From an uncultured Pelagibacteraceae bacterium (GTDB taxonomy: Bacteria > Pseudomonadota > Alphaproteobacteria > Pelagibacterales > Pelagibacteraceae): DNA of 64,000 nt. The notes beneath the pieces were generated by a model that ran no database searches, was not told the DNA's origin, and saw nothing but the letters and a program-made list of their open reading frames with translations. Positions within the stretch are counted from its first letter, which is position 1. Each line of letters begins with the position of its first letter. The translations under genes were made by a program, and so were the position numbers. This document shows positions 27,715 through 37,447 of the stretch, in pieces. The stretch lies in the NCBI GenBank assembly GCA_902608975.1, contig CACLQI010000001.1, forward strand, positions 186,001 through 250,000, written 5' to 3'.

Positions 27715-28779
27715 ATGAACATTCAAAGATACTATTTGCTTGATATTCTTAGAGGTATTGCAGCTTTTTCAGTTGTAATATTTCATTATAAAATATTTTA
27801 TGGATCTGAAATTTCGAAGGAAATTTTTTTTAAAGAGAATGCTCCTTTATATAATTTTTTATATTTTGTCTACGATTATGGATGGATGGCAGTGCAATTT
27901 TTTTTTATTTTATCAGGTTTTATTTTTTATACTCTTTATATGGAAAAAATACAAAACAAGAAAATATCTAAGTTCGAATTTTTTAAACTCCGCTTTTCGA
28001 GACTATACCCATTACATTTTTTTACTTTGTTAATCTGCCTTTTGATTTATATTTATTCTTCTCATCATGGTTATCCAAACATTGTAGTTGCAGATTTAAA
28101 GCATTTTATACTAAATTTTTTTTTAATTCAGAATTGGGGACTAGAGGAATTTGCATCATTCAATCGTCCTTCTTGGTCTATATCAATAGAATGTTTATTA
28201 TATATTATTTTCTTTTTTGTATTTAGCTTTAATTTTAACAAGTACGCCATTTCTATAGTTTGTATATTTCTAGGGGGAGCCATTTTTTTTTTAAATAAAT
28301 ATATTGGATATGGAATCTATTGCTTTTTTATAGGTGGATTAACTTGTTTAATTTTTAATAAATCAATAAAAATAGTTAAAAATTTAAATATTTATTGGAT
28401 ATTTACTTTTCTATTAGTAATAATTTCATGCATCATTCTTAATCAAATTGAAAATCAAATATATATAAAAATTTTCGTATTTACATTTTTGTTTCCGATT
28501 TTAATATTAAATTTTATGAGTGCGCAAAATATTTTTAAAGATTTAGGAAAAATTTTTAGTATAATAGGAGATGTAAGTTACTCAGTTTATTTATTGCACT
28601 ATCCAATTCAAGCAATTATAATTGTTATTTTATTTAAAATGCAACTTAAAATTAATTTTGATTCAATAACCCTTTTTATAGCTTATATATTTTTTATTTT
28701 TCTTATAAGCTTTATTTCTTTTAAGTATTTAGAAAAGCCTTTTCAAAAACTAATAAGAAATAATAAAAGCACAAAATGA
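27715..28779 (+). CDS. Acyltransferase 3 family (OafA/YrhL-like) membrane protein
   Basis: A 354-residue integral membrane O-acyltransferase with about ten hydrophobic helices. The family signature is at the start: YYLLDILRGIAAFSVVIFHYKIF, with the conserved Arg and catalytic-type His, then VQFFFILSGFIFY, RLYPLHFFTLL and RPSWSISIECLLY, and it ends with YSVYLLHYPIQ and YLEKPFQKLI. Such enzymes add acetyl or other acyl groups to lipopolysaccharide, exopolysaccharide or lipids; the target is unknown. It is set between coaE and dnaQ, which are direct neighbours in many alphaproteobacteria, so it may be an accessory insertion. It overlaps dnaQ by four bases. Confidence 0.9.
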   Translation: MNIQRYYLLDILRGIAAFSVVIFHYKIFYGSEISKEIFFKENAPLYNFLYFVYDYGWMAVQFFFILSGFIFYTLYMEKIQNKKISKFEFFKLRFSRLYPLHFFTLLICLLIYIYSSHHGYPNIVVADLKHFILNFFLIQNWGLEEFASFNRPSWSISIECLLYIIFFFVFSFNFNKYAISIVCIFLGGAIFFLNKYIGYGIYCFFIGGLTCLIFNKSIKIVKNLNIYWIFTFLLVIISCIILNQIENQIYIKIFVFTFLFPILILNFMSAQNIFKDLGKIFSIIGDVSYSVYLLHYPIQAIIIVILFKMQLKINFDSITLFIAYIFFIFLISFISFKYLEKPFQKLIRNNKSTK

Positions 28780-29450
28780 AACAAATAGTTTTAGACACTG
28801 AAACAACTGGTTTGTCAGTTAAGGAAGGTCATAGAATTGTTGAGATTGGATGTATAGAATTAGATGATCTTATTCCTTCTAAAAATATTTTTCATTGTTA
28901 TTTAAATCCGGAGAGAAAAGTTTCAGAAAAAGCACTAGAAGTTCATGGTTATACTGATCAATTTTTATCCGATAAAAAAAAATTTATAGATATCGTTGAT
29001 AGTTTTTTGAAATTTATAGATAATAAAGAAATAATCATTCATAATGCAGACTTTGATATCGCTCATTTAAACAATGAACTCTCTTTAATTGGAAAATCCA
29101 AAATAAGTAAAGAAAATGTAATAGATACTCTTGAAATTGCTAAAGAAAAATATCCTGGGAGCAGTGTTAGTTTAGATGCTCTATGCAAAAAATATAGAAT
29201 TGATAACTCAAGAAGAACAAAACATACAGCCTTGATTGATTGTGAGCTTCTATCAAAAGTCTATATAAATTTAATTGATCAAAAAGAACCTACATTAAAT
29301 CTTTACGACAAAGAAAACAATAAAGACCATTTAGATTTTAAAAACGGCAATATGTATTATAAAAAAATAGTGGAACCTTCATCAGATGAAATTAAACTTC
29401 ATAAAGAATTTTTAAAAAATAGTTTAAAAAAAAATTTTTTTTCTAATTAA
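28776..29450 (+). CDS. dnaQ: DNA polymerase III epsilon subunit, 3'-5' proofreading exonuclease
   Basis: DnaQ is the editing exonuclease of the replicative polymerase. The DEDDh residues are visible: DTETTGLSVKEGHRIVEIG (Exo I), HNADFDIAHLNNEL (Exo II) and KHTALIDCELLSKVY (Exo III, with the catalytic His and Asp). At 224 residues it has the catalytic domain and a C-terminal tail for polymerase contact. It overlaps the acyltransferase stop by four bases and its end overlaps the converging secB by eight. Confidence 0.95.
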   Translation: MKQIVLDTETTGLSVKEGHRIVEIGCIELDDLIPSKNIFHCYLNPERKVSEKALEVHGYTDQFLSDKKKFIDIVDSFLKFIDNKEIIIHNADFDIAHLNNELSLIGKSKISKENVIDTLEIAKEKYPGSSVSLDALCKKYRIDNSRRTKHTALIDCELLSKVYINLIDQKEPTLNLYDKENNKDHLDFKNGNMYYKKIVEPSSDEIKLHKEFLKNSLKKNFFSN

Positions 29451-29865
29451 ATTGCTCTTTGTAAAGTTTGTCAAAGTCAATTTTTTTTTCAAATTTTATA
29501 CCCAAGTATCCACTGCCAGTTATTAAATTTAAAAGTACTTTTTCCAATCTTGGATAAATTTCTTTTTGCACATCACATAATAAAATTTTTTCAAGTTCCT
29601 TTTTATCTTTAATTTCAGTGGTAAGCTTTATAACTGTGGCATAGACAATTTCAAAATAAGATCTTTTATCGTTATTTTCTTTATCATGATATTTTATAGT
29701 TGTGGAAACTTCTATCATATTATTTTTTAAAGGTTTTGAGGTAATGTTTATTAAGAGATGATATTTGGATAAATTTTCTTTTACAAATAAGTAACTTTCA
29801 ATATCCTTTGTTTCACTAGACATATCTTTAACAAATTCTGCTAATATTTTAAAATTTTCTGCCAT
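29443..29865 (-). CDS. secB: Protein-export chaperone SecB
   Basis: SecB is the tetrameric export chaperone that keeps preproteins unfolded and hands them to SecA. The frame starts upstream at 29895, but the ATG at 29865 (MAENFKILAEFVKDMSSET) gives the family N-terminus, has a purine-rich GAAGAAG before it, and reduces the overlap with fxsA to 17 bases, so I use it. SYFEIVYATVIKL and the C-terminal LLNLITGSGYLGIKF match family blocks. Length 140 is slightly short. It sits beside dnaQ and fxsA as in other alphaproteobacteria. Confidence 0.9.
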   Translation of the reverse strand: MAENFKILAEFVKDMSSETKDIESYLFVKENLSKYHLLINITSKPLKNNMIEVSTTIKYHDKENNDKRSYFEIVYATVIKLTTEIKDKKELEKILLCDVQKEIYPRLEKVLLNLITGSGYLGIKFEKKIDFDKLYKEQFN

Positions 29866-30274
29866 TGTCTTCTTCAATATCCTCGGACTCTCCATTAATA
29901 AAATCTTGTGTTTCTTCTACTCTTTTTGAATATTTTTTGCTAACTTTTTTTAGAAATATTTTTCTTGTTGGAGGAAAAATAATTAGTAATCCCAATGTAT
30001 CTGTTGCAAACCCAGGTAGAATTAAAAGTAATGCTGCAAAAGCTAAGGCTGCTCCTGAAACAATTTCATAAATTGGAAGTTCATTTTTAATAATTTGTGA
30101 CATGCCAGATCTAAGTGTATTAAAGCCCTCATACCTGGCGTACAAAACACCCACAAATGCAGTTAAAAAAATAAGAGAAATAGTTGTTAATGCCCCTATT
30201 TGCGATCCAATTTTAATAAATAAGTAAATTTCAATAATTGGTATTGTAATTATTAATATTAATAGAGAGTTCAT
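29849..30274 (-). CDS. fxsA: FxsA-family membrane protein
   Basis: A 141-residue inner-membrane protein with about three to four hydrophobic helices and the FxsA landmarks IPIIEIYLFIKIGSQIGALTT, LPGFATDTLGLLIIFPPTRK, then a charged cytoplasmic tail rich in Glu, Asp and Lys. In E. coli FxsA overproduction relieves phage T7 exclusion by F plasmids; its native role is not settled. It is divergent from the Tim44-like gene (61-base gap) and overlaps secB. Confidence 0.9.
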   Translation of the reverse strand: MNSLLILIITIPIIEIYLFIKIGSQIGALTTISLIFLTAFVGVLYARYEGFNTLRSGMSQIIKNELPIYEIVSGAALAFAALLLILPGFATDTLGLLIIFPPTRKIFLKKVSKKYSKRVEETQDFINGESEDIEEDNGRKF

Positions 30275-30335
30275 TTGTCCCTAGTGTAAATTGCCAGTTG
30301 AAATAAAGCAACATAGTACATATTATTAATCATGT

Positions 30336-30932
30336 ATGAATTATAGTTTTGAATACATTGATATTATTCTTTTGGCAATGATTGCAGGATTTATTTTTTT
30401 AAGACTAAGAGGAATTTTAGGCAAAAGAACTGGTTTTGAAGGAAAATTAAGGGAAGAATTTAAAGAAGAACTTACCAAAACAGTACTTAAAAATAATATT
30501 AAAAAAAATCAAGTTTTTGATGAGGATGCAAAAAATGATTTTATAAAAGGTGCGATGATTGCATACGAAACGATAATTACAGATTTTAGTGACAACGACA
30601 ACAAACTTACAGAAAGTAAACCACTTTTGAGTAAAAAAATGTATGATCATTTTAATGAATCCTTGAGGGATAGAAGTAAAAGAGGTCATTATGCAGAGAT
30701 AACTTTTATTGGTGTAAATTCAGCAACAATTAGAGAGCATAAAGAAATTGATCAAATTTTAAAAGTTACCGTTGATTTTGTCAGTGAAGTTATTACATGT
30801 ATTAAAGATAAAGATAAGAAAATCGTTTCTGGGGATCCTAAAAAAATAAAAAAAATTTATGATACATGGGTTTTTTCTAGAGATACTAGATCTACAAATC
30901 CTAACTGGCAATTAATAGACACATTAAATTAA
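30336..30932 (+). CDS. Tim44/TimA-like protein
   Basis: A 198-residue bacterial homologue of the mitochondrial Tim44 C-terminal domain. One N-terminal transmembrane helix (IDIILLAMIAGFIFLRLRGIL) is followed by GKRTGFEG, the family's conserved post-membrane motif, and a Tim44-like fold (DFIKGAMIAYETIITDFSDND ... DTWVFSRDTRSTNPNWQLIDT). In mitochondria Tim44 recruits Hsp70 to the import channel; bacterial TimA is a membrane-bound protein of unclear function. It is divergent from fxsA-secB and directly abuts the Smr gene. Confidence 0.9.
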   Translation: MNYSFEYIDIILLAMIAGFIFLRLRGILGKRTGFEGKLREEFKEELTKTVLKNNIKKNQVFDEDAKNDFIKGAMIAYETIITDFSDNDNKLTESKPLLSKKMYDHFNESLRDRSKRGHYAEITFIGVNSATIREHKEIDQILKVTVDFVSEVITCIKDKDKKIVSGDPKKIKKIYDTWVFSRDTRSTNPNWQLIDTLN

Positions 30933-31355
30933 TTGATTAAAAAACTTTCAGATAAAGATAAAAAAGATTGGGAAATTTTTGTTCAAAGTAAAGAGAAGAT
31001 TTATAATAAAGATTTGTCAGAAAAAAAAAACCTAGATAAAAAAATATTAAAAAAAACAATTGATTTACATGGTTTTTCTTTAGAAAATGCAAACAAAGCA
31101 ATTAGCGAATATATAAAACAATGTTTTTCTGAAAATATTAAAAGAGTAACTGTTATTACTGGAAAAGGTTTAAGATCTAATACTCAAAATGATCCCTATG
31201 CATCAAAAGATCTAAGTATTTTAAAAAATTCAGTACCAGATTTTATAAAATCCAATTCAAATTTAATGAAATTTATTAAGGAAATTAGAATAGCAGACAA
31301 AGAAGAGGGTGGTAGTGGAGCTTTTATTATTTATCTAAAAAATTTTAAAGAATAA
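30933..31355 (+). CDS. Smr-domain protein
   Basis: A 140-residue protein with an Smr (MutS2 C-terminal-like) domain: [31 protein letters not shown] and the closing [11 protein letters not shown]. Smr domains cleave nucleic acids; stand-alone versions are implicated in DNA branch cleavage or ribosome rescue, but the substrate here is unknown. The start is TTG at 30933, immediately after the Tim44-like stop; no ATG lies upstream of the domain. It converges on hslU with an 11-base overlap. The Tim44-Smr order is conserved in alphaproteobacteria. Confidence 0.88.
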   Translation: MIKKLSDKDKKDWEIFVQSKEKIYNKDLSEKKNLDKKILKKTIDLHGFSLENANKAISEYIKQCFSENIKRVTVITGKGLRSNTQNDPYASKDLSILKNSVPDFIKSNSNLMKFIKEIRIADKEEGGSGAFIIYLKNFKE

Positions 31356-32715
31356 ACTTAGATAAATCTGTATCTTTGACTAGTTCACCTAAATTTTTCT
31401 TAACGTAATCTGAATTAATAGTAATTGTTTTTCCTGAGTTATCTGTTGCTGTAAAACTTATATCGTCTAAAACTCTTTCGATAATAGTATGAAGCCTTCT
31501 TGCTCCAATATTTTCAACTGTAGAATTTACTTCGGTTGCTAAATTTGCAATTGTATCTATACCATCATCCGAAAAATCCAATTCGACATTTTCAGTTTTT
31601 AAAAGAGCTTTATATTGTTTTATTAAGGAATTATCCGGTTCTTTAAGAATTCTTTTAAAATCTTCACTTGTTAAAGCATCAAGCTCAACTCTTATAGGTA
31701 AACGTCCTTGAAGCTCTGGTAATAAATCTGATGGTTTTGCTAGTTGAAAGGCACCTGATGCTATGAATAGAATATGATCAGTTTTAATTGGTCCATATTT
31801 TGTACTTACAGTAGTTCCTTCAATTAATGGTAATAAATCTCTTTGAACACCCTCTCTAGAAACATCACCACCAACACGATCTGTACGAGCAGAAATTTTG
31901 TCAATTTCGTCTAGAAAAACAATTCCATTATTTTCTGTTGAGTTTTTTGCTGTTTTAATAATTTTATCTTGTTCAATTAATTTATCAGATTCTTCGTTAA
32001 TTAAAATTTCATGAGACTCTTTAACAGTCATTTTTTTCTTTTTTGGTTTATTGCCCATTGATTTTCCAAGCATTTCTCCTAAATTAATCATTCCAACATT
32101 TGCACCTGGCATGCCTGGTATTTCAAAAGATGGCACTGAGCTAGTTTCATTAACTGCAATTTCAATTTCATTATCGTCTAGATCACCATTTCTAAGTCTT
32201 TTTCTAAAACTTTCTCTAGTTGCAATGCTTGCTTTATTACCAACTAAGGCATCAAGAACTTTATCTTCAGCATTTTTTTGAGCTTGCGCATATACTTCTT
32301 TTCTTTTTTTTACTTTTTCCATAGCTATAGCAATTTCTAATAAATCTCTTACAATTTGTTCAACGTCTCTTCCTACGTAACCAACTTCAGTAAAACGTGT
32401 TGCTTCTACTTTTACAAACGGAGCTTCTGCAAGTTTTGATAATCTTCTAGAAATTTCAGTTTTTCCAACTCCTGTAGGGCCTATCATTAAGATATTTTTT
32501 GGCAAAACCTCATCTTTCATTTCACCCTCAAGCGCCTGTCTCCTCCATCTATTTCTTAAAGCTATTGCAACCGCTCTTTTAGCTTTATTTTGTCCAACCA
32601 CAAATCTATCAAGCTCTGACACTATTTCTCTTGGAGATAGGGAGCTTATATAAGATTTATTTCCATCTTGATTTTTGTCTTTAGGAACTAATGTTGTGAC
32701 GTTTGAATTTTCCAT
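31345..32715 (-). CDS. hslU: ATP-dependent protease ATPase subunit HslU
   Basis: HslU is the AAA+ unfoldase that feeds substrates to the HslV peptidase. The 456-residue protein has [34 protein letters not shown], Walker [14 protein letters not shown], the pore motif region VGYVGRDVE, an I domain around 140-250, Walker B FLDEIDKI, and the C-terminal tail ending DTDLSKFIL that docks into HslV. Its ATG overlaps the hslV stop by one base. Together they remove misfolded proteins. Confidence 0.97.
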   Translation of the reverse strand: MENSNVTTLVPKDKNQDGNKSYISSLSPREIVSELDRFVVGQNKAKRAVAIALRNRWRRQALEGEMKDEVLPKNILMIGPTGVGKTEISRRLSKLAEAPFVKVEATRFTEVGYVGRDVEQIVRDLLEIAIAMEKVKKRKEVYAQAQKNAEDKVLDALVGNKASIATRESFRKRLRNGDLDDNEIEIAVNETSSVPSFEIPGMPGANVGMINLGEMLGKSMGNKPKKKKMTVKESHEILINEESDKLIEQDKIIKTAKNSTENNGIVFLDEIDKISARTDRVGGDVSREGVQRDLLPLIEGTTVSTKYGPIKTDHILFIASGAFQLAKPSDLLPELQGRLPIRVELDALTSEDFKRILKEPDNSLIKQYKALLKTENVELDFSDDGIDTIANLATEVNSTVENIGARRLHTIIERVLDDISFTATDNSGKTITINSDYVKKNLGELVKDTDLSKFIL

Positions 32716-33230
32716 TAAATTTTTTCTATACTTATATTGTTATTTGTAAAAACACATATTTCAGAAGCAATTTTAATTGCTTTCTTAGCGATCTCTTCAG
32801 CAGATAAATCAGTATCCATTAAAACTTTTGCTGAGGCTAAAGCATAATTGCCTCCAGATCCGATCCCGATCACATCTCCTTCAGGCTCTAAAACATCCCC
32901 CGTGCCTGAAATTATAAAACTTTTTTCCTTATCTCCAATTGCCATAAGAGCTTCGAGTCTTCTTAAATATTTATCTGTTCTCCAATCTTTAGCTAACTCA
33001 ACAGCTGCCCTAGTTAGATTACCAGCATGTTTTTCTAATTTAGACTCCAATCTTTCAAATAATGTGAGTGCATCTGCAGTTGATCCAGCAAAACCAGCGA
33101 TCACATTTCTTTTCTCTATTTTTCGTACTTTATTTGCAGTGCTTTTTATAACAGTATTACCCATGCTAACTTGTCCATCGCTAGCAACTACAACGTCTTT
33201 ATTCTTTCTTACCAATACTATTGTTGTCAT
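32715..33230 (-). CDS. hslV: ATP-dependent protease peptidase subunit HslV
   Basis: HslV is the proteasome-like Thr peptidase partner of HslU. The start [27 protein letters not shown] exposes the catalytic Thr2 after Met removal; [27 protein letters not shown] and [11 protein letters not shown] follow. Length 171 is a little shorter than many homologues. The 92-base gap to the divergent hisB gene must hold promoters for both units, a placement shared with other alphaproteobacteria. Confidence 0.97.
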   Translation of the reverse strand: MTTIVLVRKNKDVVVASDGQVSMGNTVIKSTANKVRKIEKRNVIAGFAGSTADALTLFERLESKLEKHAGNLTRAAVELAKDWRTDKYLRRLEALMAIGDKEKSFIISGTGDVLEPEGDVIGIGSGGNYALASAKVLMDTDLSAEEIAKKAIKIASEICVFTNNNISIEKI

Positions 33231-33322
33231 AATGGATAGATGGATATTAATTTTTATAGTTCAAGGGCTTTATTAGTGTTATTGATATCAGGAAATAATG
33301 CATATATACCTAGCTATAAATC

Positions 33323-33913
33323 ATGAAGCGGAAAGCAAAAGTCTCAAGAAAAACTAAAGAAACATCAATTGGTGTAGAATTAAATATTGATGGAAAAGGA
33401 AAATACAAAATTGATACTGGAATTGGTTTTTTAAATCATATGTTGGAGCAGCTATCTAAACATTCATCAATAGATATGACGGTAAAAGCTAAAGGGGATA
33501 CACATATAGATCTTCATCATACAACAGAAGATACCGGAATAGCTATCGGAGAATGTTTGAGAAAAGCATCAAAGAAATTTGTTGGAATAAAAAGATATGC
33601 TCATGCGATGATACCAATGGATGAAACTTTGACCAGAGTGGCAATTGATATGTCCAACAGACCTTATTTAATTTGGAAAGTAAATTTGAAAGTGGAAAAA
33701 CTTGGAGAAATGGATACAGAACTTTTTAAAGAATGGTTCCAGGCTTTTTCACAATCTGCCGGCATCACTCTTCATGTTGAAAATATTTATGGTGATAATA
33801 GCCACCACATAATAGAATCATGCTACAAAGGTTTGGCTAGATCTTTAAGAGCAGCTCTAGAAATTGACCCTAAAAATAAAAAAACTATACCATCTACAAA
33901 AGGTTCTTTGTAA
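33323..33913 (+). CDS. hisB: Imidazoleglycerol-phosphate dehydratase
   Basis: HisB performs the sixth step of histidine synthesis. The two manganese-binding repeats are clear: [14 protein letters not shown] with [15 protein letters not shown], and the second set [16 protein letters not shown] with [21 protein letters not shown]. The 196-residue protein is the monofunctional type, with no phosphatase domain. It opens the block hisB-hisH-hisA-hisF-hisE, 12 bases before hisH. Confidence 0.97.
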   Translation: MKRKAKVSRKTKETSIGVELNIDGKGKYKIDTGIGFLNHMLEQLSKHSSIDMTVKAKGDTHIDLHHTTEDTGIAIGECLRKASKKFVGIKRYAHAMIPMDETLTRVAIDMSNRPYLIWKVNLKVEKLGEMDTELFKEWFQAFSQSAGITLHVENIYGDNSHHIIESCYKGLARSLRAALEIDPKNKKTIPSTKGSL

Positions 33914-33925
33914 AAAAAAGAATTA

Positions 33926-34552
33926 ATGAAACTAACAATTGTCGATTATAATTCAGGCAACATAAGCTCTGTAATAAATTCTTTTAGAGAGGTTGCCCAA
34001 AATAAAGTTAATATCGAAGTTACCTCTGATTTAAATAAAATTATATCAAGTGATAAGGTTGTTTTGCCAGGACAGGGGTCATTTAAAAGCTGTATTGATG
34101 CTTTAAATAGCATTAATGGTTTAGTAGATGGTTTAAATGAATTTGCTATAAGCAAAAAAAAACCTCTTTTAGGTATCTGTGTAGGCCTTCAAATGTTTGC
34201 TGATACCGGGTATGAGGAATCAGAAACAAAAGGATTAGGCTGGATTTCGGGCAAGGTTTCTAAAATTGATAACCAAAATGGAAAATACAAACTTCCCCAT
34301 ATTGGTTGGAACCAAATAAACATTATTAAAGAAAGTAAAATTTTTAAAAATGTTGAAAATAATTCTCACATGTATTTTGTGCACAGCTATGAATTTATTC
34401 CAGAATATAAAAATGTAATTTCTGCAACAACAGATTATTCATCAAATATTGTTTGTTCTGTTGAAAAAGAAAATATATTTGGAACTCAATTTCACCCAGA
34501 AAAGAGCGATAAAATTGGATTAAAAATAATTGATAATTTTATAAATTTATAA
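33926..34552 (+). CDS. hisH: Imidazole glycerol phosphate synthase, glutaminase subunit
   Basis: HisH hydrolyses glutamine and channels ammonia to HisF. The class I amidotransferase triad is present: the Cys in LGICVGLQMF, and His-Glu in GTQFHPEKS. VDYNSGNISSV opens the protein and VLPGQGSF forms the oxyanion-side motif. It is 208 residues long and its stop abuts the hisA start directly, fitting the operon. Confidence 0.97.
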   Translation: MKLTIVDYNSGNISSVINSFREVAQNKVNIEVTSDLNKIISSDKVVLPGQGSFKSCIDALNSINGLVDGLNEFAISKKKPLLGICVGLQMFADTGYEESETKGLGWISGKVSKIDNQNGKYKLPHIGWNQINIIKESKIFKNVENNSHMYFVHSYEFIPEYKNVISATTDYSSNIVCSVEKENIFGTQFHPEKSDKIGLKIIDNFINL

Positions 34553-35269
34553 ATGAAAATTTTTCCAGCCATAGATATTAAAGATAAGAAGTGCGTAAGA
34601 TTAATTAAAGGTAACTTTGACAACAAAACTGAATACCAAATCTCACCGATCGATCAAGCTGGCAAATATAAAGATCATGGTTTTAAAAATCTACACATTG
34701 TTGATTTAGATGGTGCTCTAACTGGAGAAACAGTTAATTTAGATATTATTCAAGAAATAGTAATAAAATATGATCTTAAAATCGAAATTGGTGGAGGTGT
34801 TAGAAGTTTTGAAAGTATTAAAAAATATACTGATGCTGGTGTTGAAAAAGTTATTTTAGGCAGTGCAGCTATAAAAGATAAAAATTTTTTAAAAGAAGCA
34901 TGTCAAAAGTTTCCAAATAAAATTGCCTTAGGTTTGGATGCTAAAGATGGGTACTTGTCTTTATCTGGTTGGAAGGAAAGTTCAAACAAATCTACTTTAA
35001 ATTATTTAAAAGAGGTAAATGATTTTGGTGTCAGCAGGTTAATTTATACCGATATTAATAGAGATGGGACAAAACAAAGTCCAAATTTTGAGGAGGCAAC
35101 TAAGGTTGCAGAAATATCAAATTGTCCTGTAATTGTTTCAGGTGGAGTTTCATCTATTGATGATATTAAAAAAACAAAAGGTTTGAAAAATATTGAAGGT
35201 ATAATAGTTGGTAAAGCTATATATGATGGAGATATAAAATTAGACGAACTGGTTAAAGAAGATGCTTAA
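34553..35269 (+). CDS. hisA: Phosphoribosylformimino-AICAR-P isomerase HisA
   Basis: HisA is the TIM-barrel isomerase that opens the ribose ring of ProFAR, step four of histidine synthesis. [17 protein letters not shown] holds the first catalytic Asp, then [13 protein letters not shown] and the second half-barrel with [18 protein letters not shown] and [10 protein letters not shown]. The 238-residue protein overlaps hisF by eight bases and starts immediately after hisH. Confidence 0.97.
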   Translation: MKIFPAIDIKDKKCVRLIKGNFDNKTEYQISPIDQAGKYKDHGFKNLHIVDLDGALTGETVNLDIIQEIVIKYDLKIEIGGGVRSFESIKKYTDAGVEKVILGSAAIKDKNFLKEACQKFPNKIALGLDAKDGYLSLSGWKESSNKSTLNYLKEVNDFGVSRLIYTDINRDGTKQSPNFEEATKVAEISNCPVIVSGGVSSIDDIKKTKGLKNIEGIIVGKAIYDGDIKLDELVKEDA

Positions 35270-36017
35270 AAATAGAATAATTCCTTGTTTAGATGTAAAA
35301 AATGGTCGTGTAGTTAAAGGTATAAATTTTGTAGATCTTAAAGATGCAGGAGATCCAGTTGAACAAGCAAAAATTTATAGCGATGGTGGAGCAGATGAAA
35401 TTTGTTTTTTAGATATTACAGCTTCAAATGAAAATAGAGACACAATTTATGAAGTTGTTAAGAAAACTTCAAAAAAATGCTTTGTACCTTTAACAGTAGG
35501 TGGAGGTGTTAGAAGTATTGAAGATATTAATAAATTATTAAATTGTGGAGCAGACAAAGTATCAATTAATACAGCTGCTGTTAAAAATGCAGCAGTAGTT
35601 TTAGAGAGTTCTAAAAAATTTGGATCTCAATGTATTGTTGTTGCAATTGATGCAAAAAAAAGTGGAGATAAGTGGGAAGTTTTTACCCATGGTGGAAGAA
35701 ATAATAGTGGAATTGATGCATTAGAATTTGCAAAAAAAATGGAAGATAGTGGAGCAGGTGAATTATTAGTTACTTCTATGGACAGAGACGGAACTCAAGT
35801 AGGTTATGATATTAATTTAATGTCTGAAATATCTTCCATAGTAAATATACCTGTAATTGCTTCTGGTGGTGTTGGTAATCTAGATCATTTGGTGGATGGT
35901 ATTAAATTAGGAAAAGTTAGCGCAGTATTAGCAGCTTCAATTTTTCATTATGGAAAATATACAATTAAAGAAGCTAAAGAGTATTTGAAATCAAAAAACG
36001 TTCAAGTAAGATTATAA
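35262..36017 (+). CDS. hisF: Imidazole glycerol phosphate synthase, cyclase subunit
   Basis: HisF uses ammonia from HisH to close the imidazole ring, yielding imidazole glycerol phosphate and AICAR. Key features are [18 protein letters not shown] with the catalytic Asp, [37 protein letters not shown] with the second catalytic Asp, and [13 protein letters not shown]. Length 251 is standard. The AICAR it releases can be recycled by PurH, whose gene lies 7 kb downstream. Confidence 0.98.
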   Translation: MLKNRIIPCLDVKNGRVVKGINFVDLKDAGDPVEQAKIYSDGGADEICFLDITASNENRDTIYEVVKKTSKKCFVPLTVGGGVRSIEDINKLLNCGADKVSINTAAVKNAAVVLESSKKFGSQCIVVAIDAKKSGDKWEVFTHGGRNNSGIDALEFAKKMEDSGAGELLVTSMDRDGTQVGYDINLMSEISSIVNIPVIASGGVGNLDHLVDGIKLGKVSAVLAASIFHYGKYTIKEAKEYLKSKNVQVRL

Positions 36018-36018
36018 A

Positions 36019-36291
36019 ATGTTTAAAAATCTAGAAGAACTAGTAAAAATTATTAGAGACAGGAAAAATAATCCAAAGGAAAAATCTTACACTAATAAAT
36101 TACTTAACGATAAAAAACTAAGCCTTGATAAAGTCAAAGAAGAAATTCAAGAGTTAATTGAATCTGTAGAAAAAAATACAAACAAAACTCATGAGGCGGC
36201 AGACGTTATATATCATCTTTTGGTTTACTTAGAAGCAAATCAAATTAAAATAGAAGATGTTATAGAAGAACTAAATAGAAGAAAAAAATAA
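36019..36291 (+). CDS. hisE: Phosphoribosyl-ATP pyrophosphohydrolase HisE
   Basis: HisE removes pyrophosphate from phosphoribosyl-ATP in the second step of histidine synthesis. The 90-residue all-helical MazG-like protein has KSYTNKLLNDKK, KVKEEIQELIESVE and HEAADVIYHLLVYLE, giving the Glu/Asp metal ligands. It begins one base after the hisF stop and is the last his gene of this block. Confidence 0.95.
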   Translation: MFKNLEELVKIIRDRKNNPKEKSYTNKLLNDKKLSLDKVKEEIQELIESVEKNTNKTHEAADVIYHLLVYLEANQIKIEDVIEELNRRKK

Positions 36292-36324
36292 TCTTTTAAT
36301 GAAATTTTATTTTTATTTAGAATA

Positions 36325-37110
36325 ATGTCTGATCAAATAAATTATAATAGCAATATAAATACTATTTGGGTATCTACAACAGCGAGAACAGGATCCATGT
36401 GGGTCTTTAATGTAGCAAGAGAAATATTTAAAGTTGCTGGATTTAATGTTTTTCCTTCCTCAATACCTCATACTAATTCTGAAATGGTAAATATTTATAA
36501 AAATCAAGCATTATTGGATAAAGATTTTAAAAATAAGTATGTTCTAAAAGTTCATCAAATACTAAAGGCAAACATAAATAAATCAAAAATTTTAACTACC
36601 ATAAGAGACCCGAGAGATGTATGTGTTTCATACAAAGAATTCAACAAATGTGATTTTAATCAATCATTAAAAGCTGCCAAAGGTTTAATTGCATTATCTG
36701 CTATATATAGAAGTTTTGATAAAAAATATGTTTGCATTATAAAATATGAAGATATTGAAAGTAAATCAATTGAAATAATTTTAAAAATTTCAAAATTTCT
36801 TGAAATCGAAATTGATAAAAATAAAGCTAAAGAGATATCAAATAAATATTCTAAAAGTAATATAAAAAAACTAATTAATGAAAAAGAGAATGAAATTAAT
36901 AATAAATTAAAAAAAAAAATTCCAATCGATAAAAAAGAAATAGTAAATTTTTTAGGAACTCAACGTGTTTATGATCTTAAAACAGGATTTCAAAGTAACC
37001 ATATTTCTTCAAGAAATACTGGCGATTGGAAAAAAAAATTAGATAAATCAGAAATAGAAATATTAAATAAAGAGTTTAAAAATTGGCTTAAAGAGTTTGA
37101 ATATGAATAA
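36325..37110 (+). CDS. Sulfotransferase-family protein
   Basis: A 261-residue protein with the two PAPS-binding elements of cytosolic-type sulfotransferases: a 5'-phosphosulfate loop VSTTARTGSMWVFN (about residues 14-27) and a 3'-phosphate motif TTIRDPRDVCVSYKEF (about 91-106). A C-terminal GFQSNHISSRNTGDWKKKL resembles the usual final substrate/PAPS loop. It probably moves sulfate from PAPS to a glycan, lipid or small molecule, acceptor unknown. It sits after hisE and overlaps the following small membrane protein by eight bases; I regard it as an accessory gene in a conserved region. Confidence 0.82.
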   Translation: MSDQINYNSNINTIWVSTTARTGSMWVFNVAREIFKVAGFNVFPSSIPHTNSEMVNIYKNQALLDKDFKNKYVLKVHQILKANINKSKILTTIRDPRDVCVSYKEFNKCDFNQSLKAAKGLIALSAIYRSFDKKYVCIIKYEDIESKSIEIILKISKFLEIEIDKNKAKEISNKYSKSNIKKLINEKENEINNKLKKKIPIDKKEIVNFLGTQRVYDLKTGFQSNHISSRNTGDWKKKLDKSEIEILNKEFKNWLKEFEYE

Positions 37111-37447
37111 AATAAAGATTGTAGTTTTGATAATTATTTTTTTTGTCATTTATAAAGTAGTAGTAGTATTCAAGAACTTTGAGATAGGAGTTAGTGATAG
37201 AGTTGCAGAAATTGAAGAACTAGCAGATTTTGAAAAAGAAGGAGAAGTTATAGGTCTTATGATGTATTTAGGTGATCCACCAGAATTAAAAGAACATCTT
37301 TTTGTTGAATCAAGATCAAAATGTTTGAAACTTAAAGCAATTGCTGAAGAAAGTTCTTTCGCTTATTATGAGTGTGCAAAAGTTAGTGCAATTATAAAAG
37401 GTAAAAAAATATTAAGTGTAATAGAAGAATTAGAGGTTATCGAATGA
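37103..37447 (+). CDS. Small membrane-anchored protein of unknown function
   Basis: A 114-residue protein with one N-terminal transmembrane helix (IKIVVLIIIFFVIYKVVVVF) and a soluble acidic domain with two cysteines (RSKCLKLKA and YYECAKVSA). I do not recognise the family. The ATG at 37103 is preferred to a TTG two codons earlier. It overlaps the sulfotransferase gene by eight bases and the HIT gene by four, so it is co-translated with both. A periplasmic orientation is possible. Confidence 0.75.
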   Translation: MNKIKIVVLIIIFFVIYKVVVVFKNFEIGVSDRVAEIEELADFEKEGEVIGLMMYLGDPPELKEHLFVESRSKCLKLKAIAEESSFAYYECAKVSAIIKGKKILSVIEELEVIE

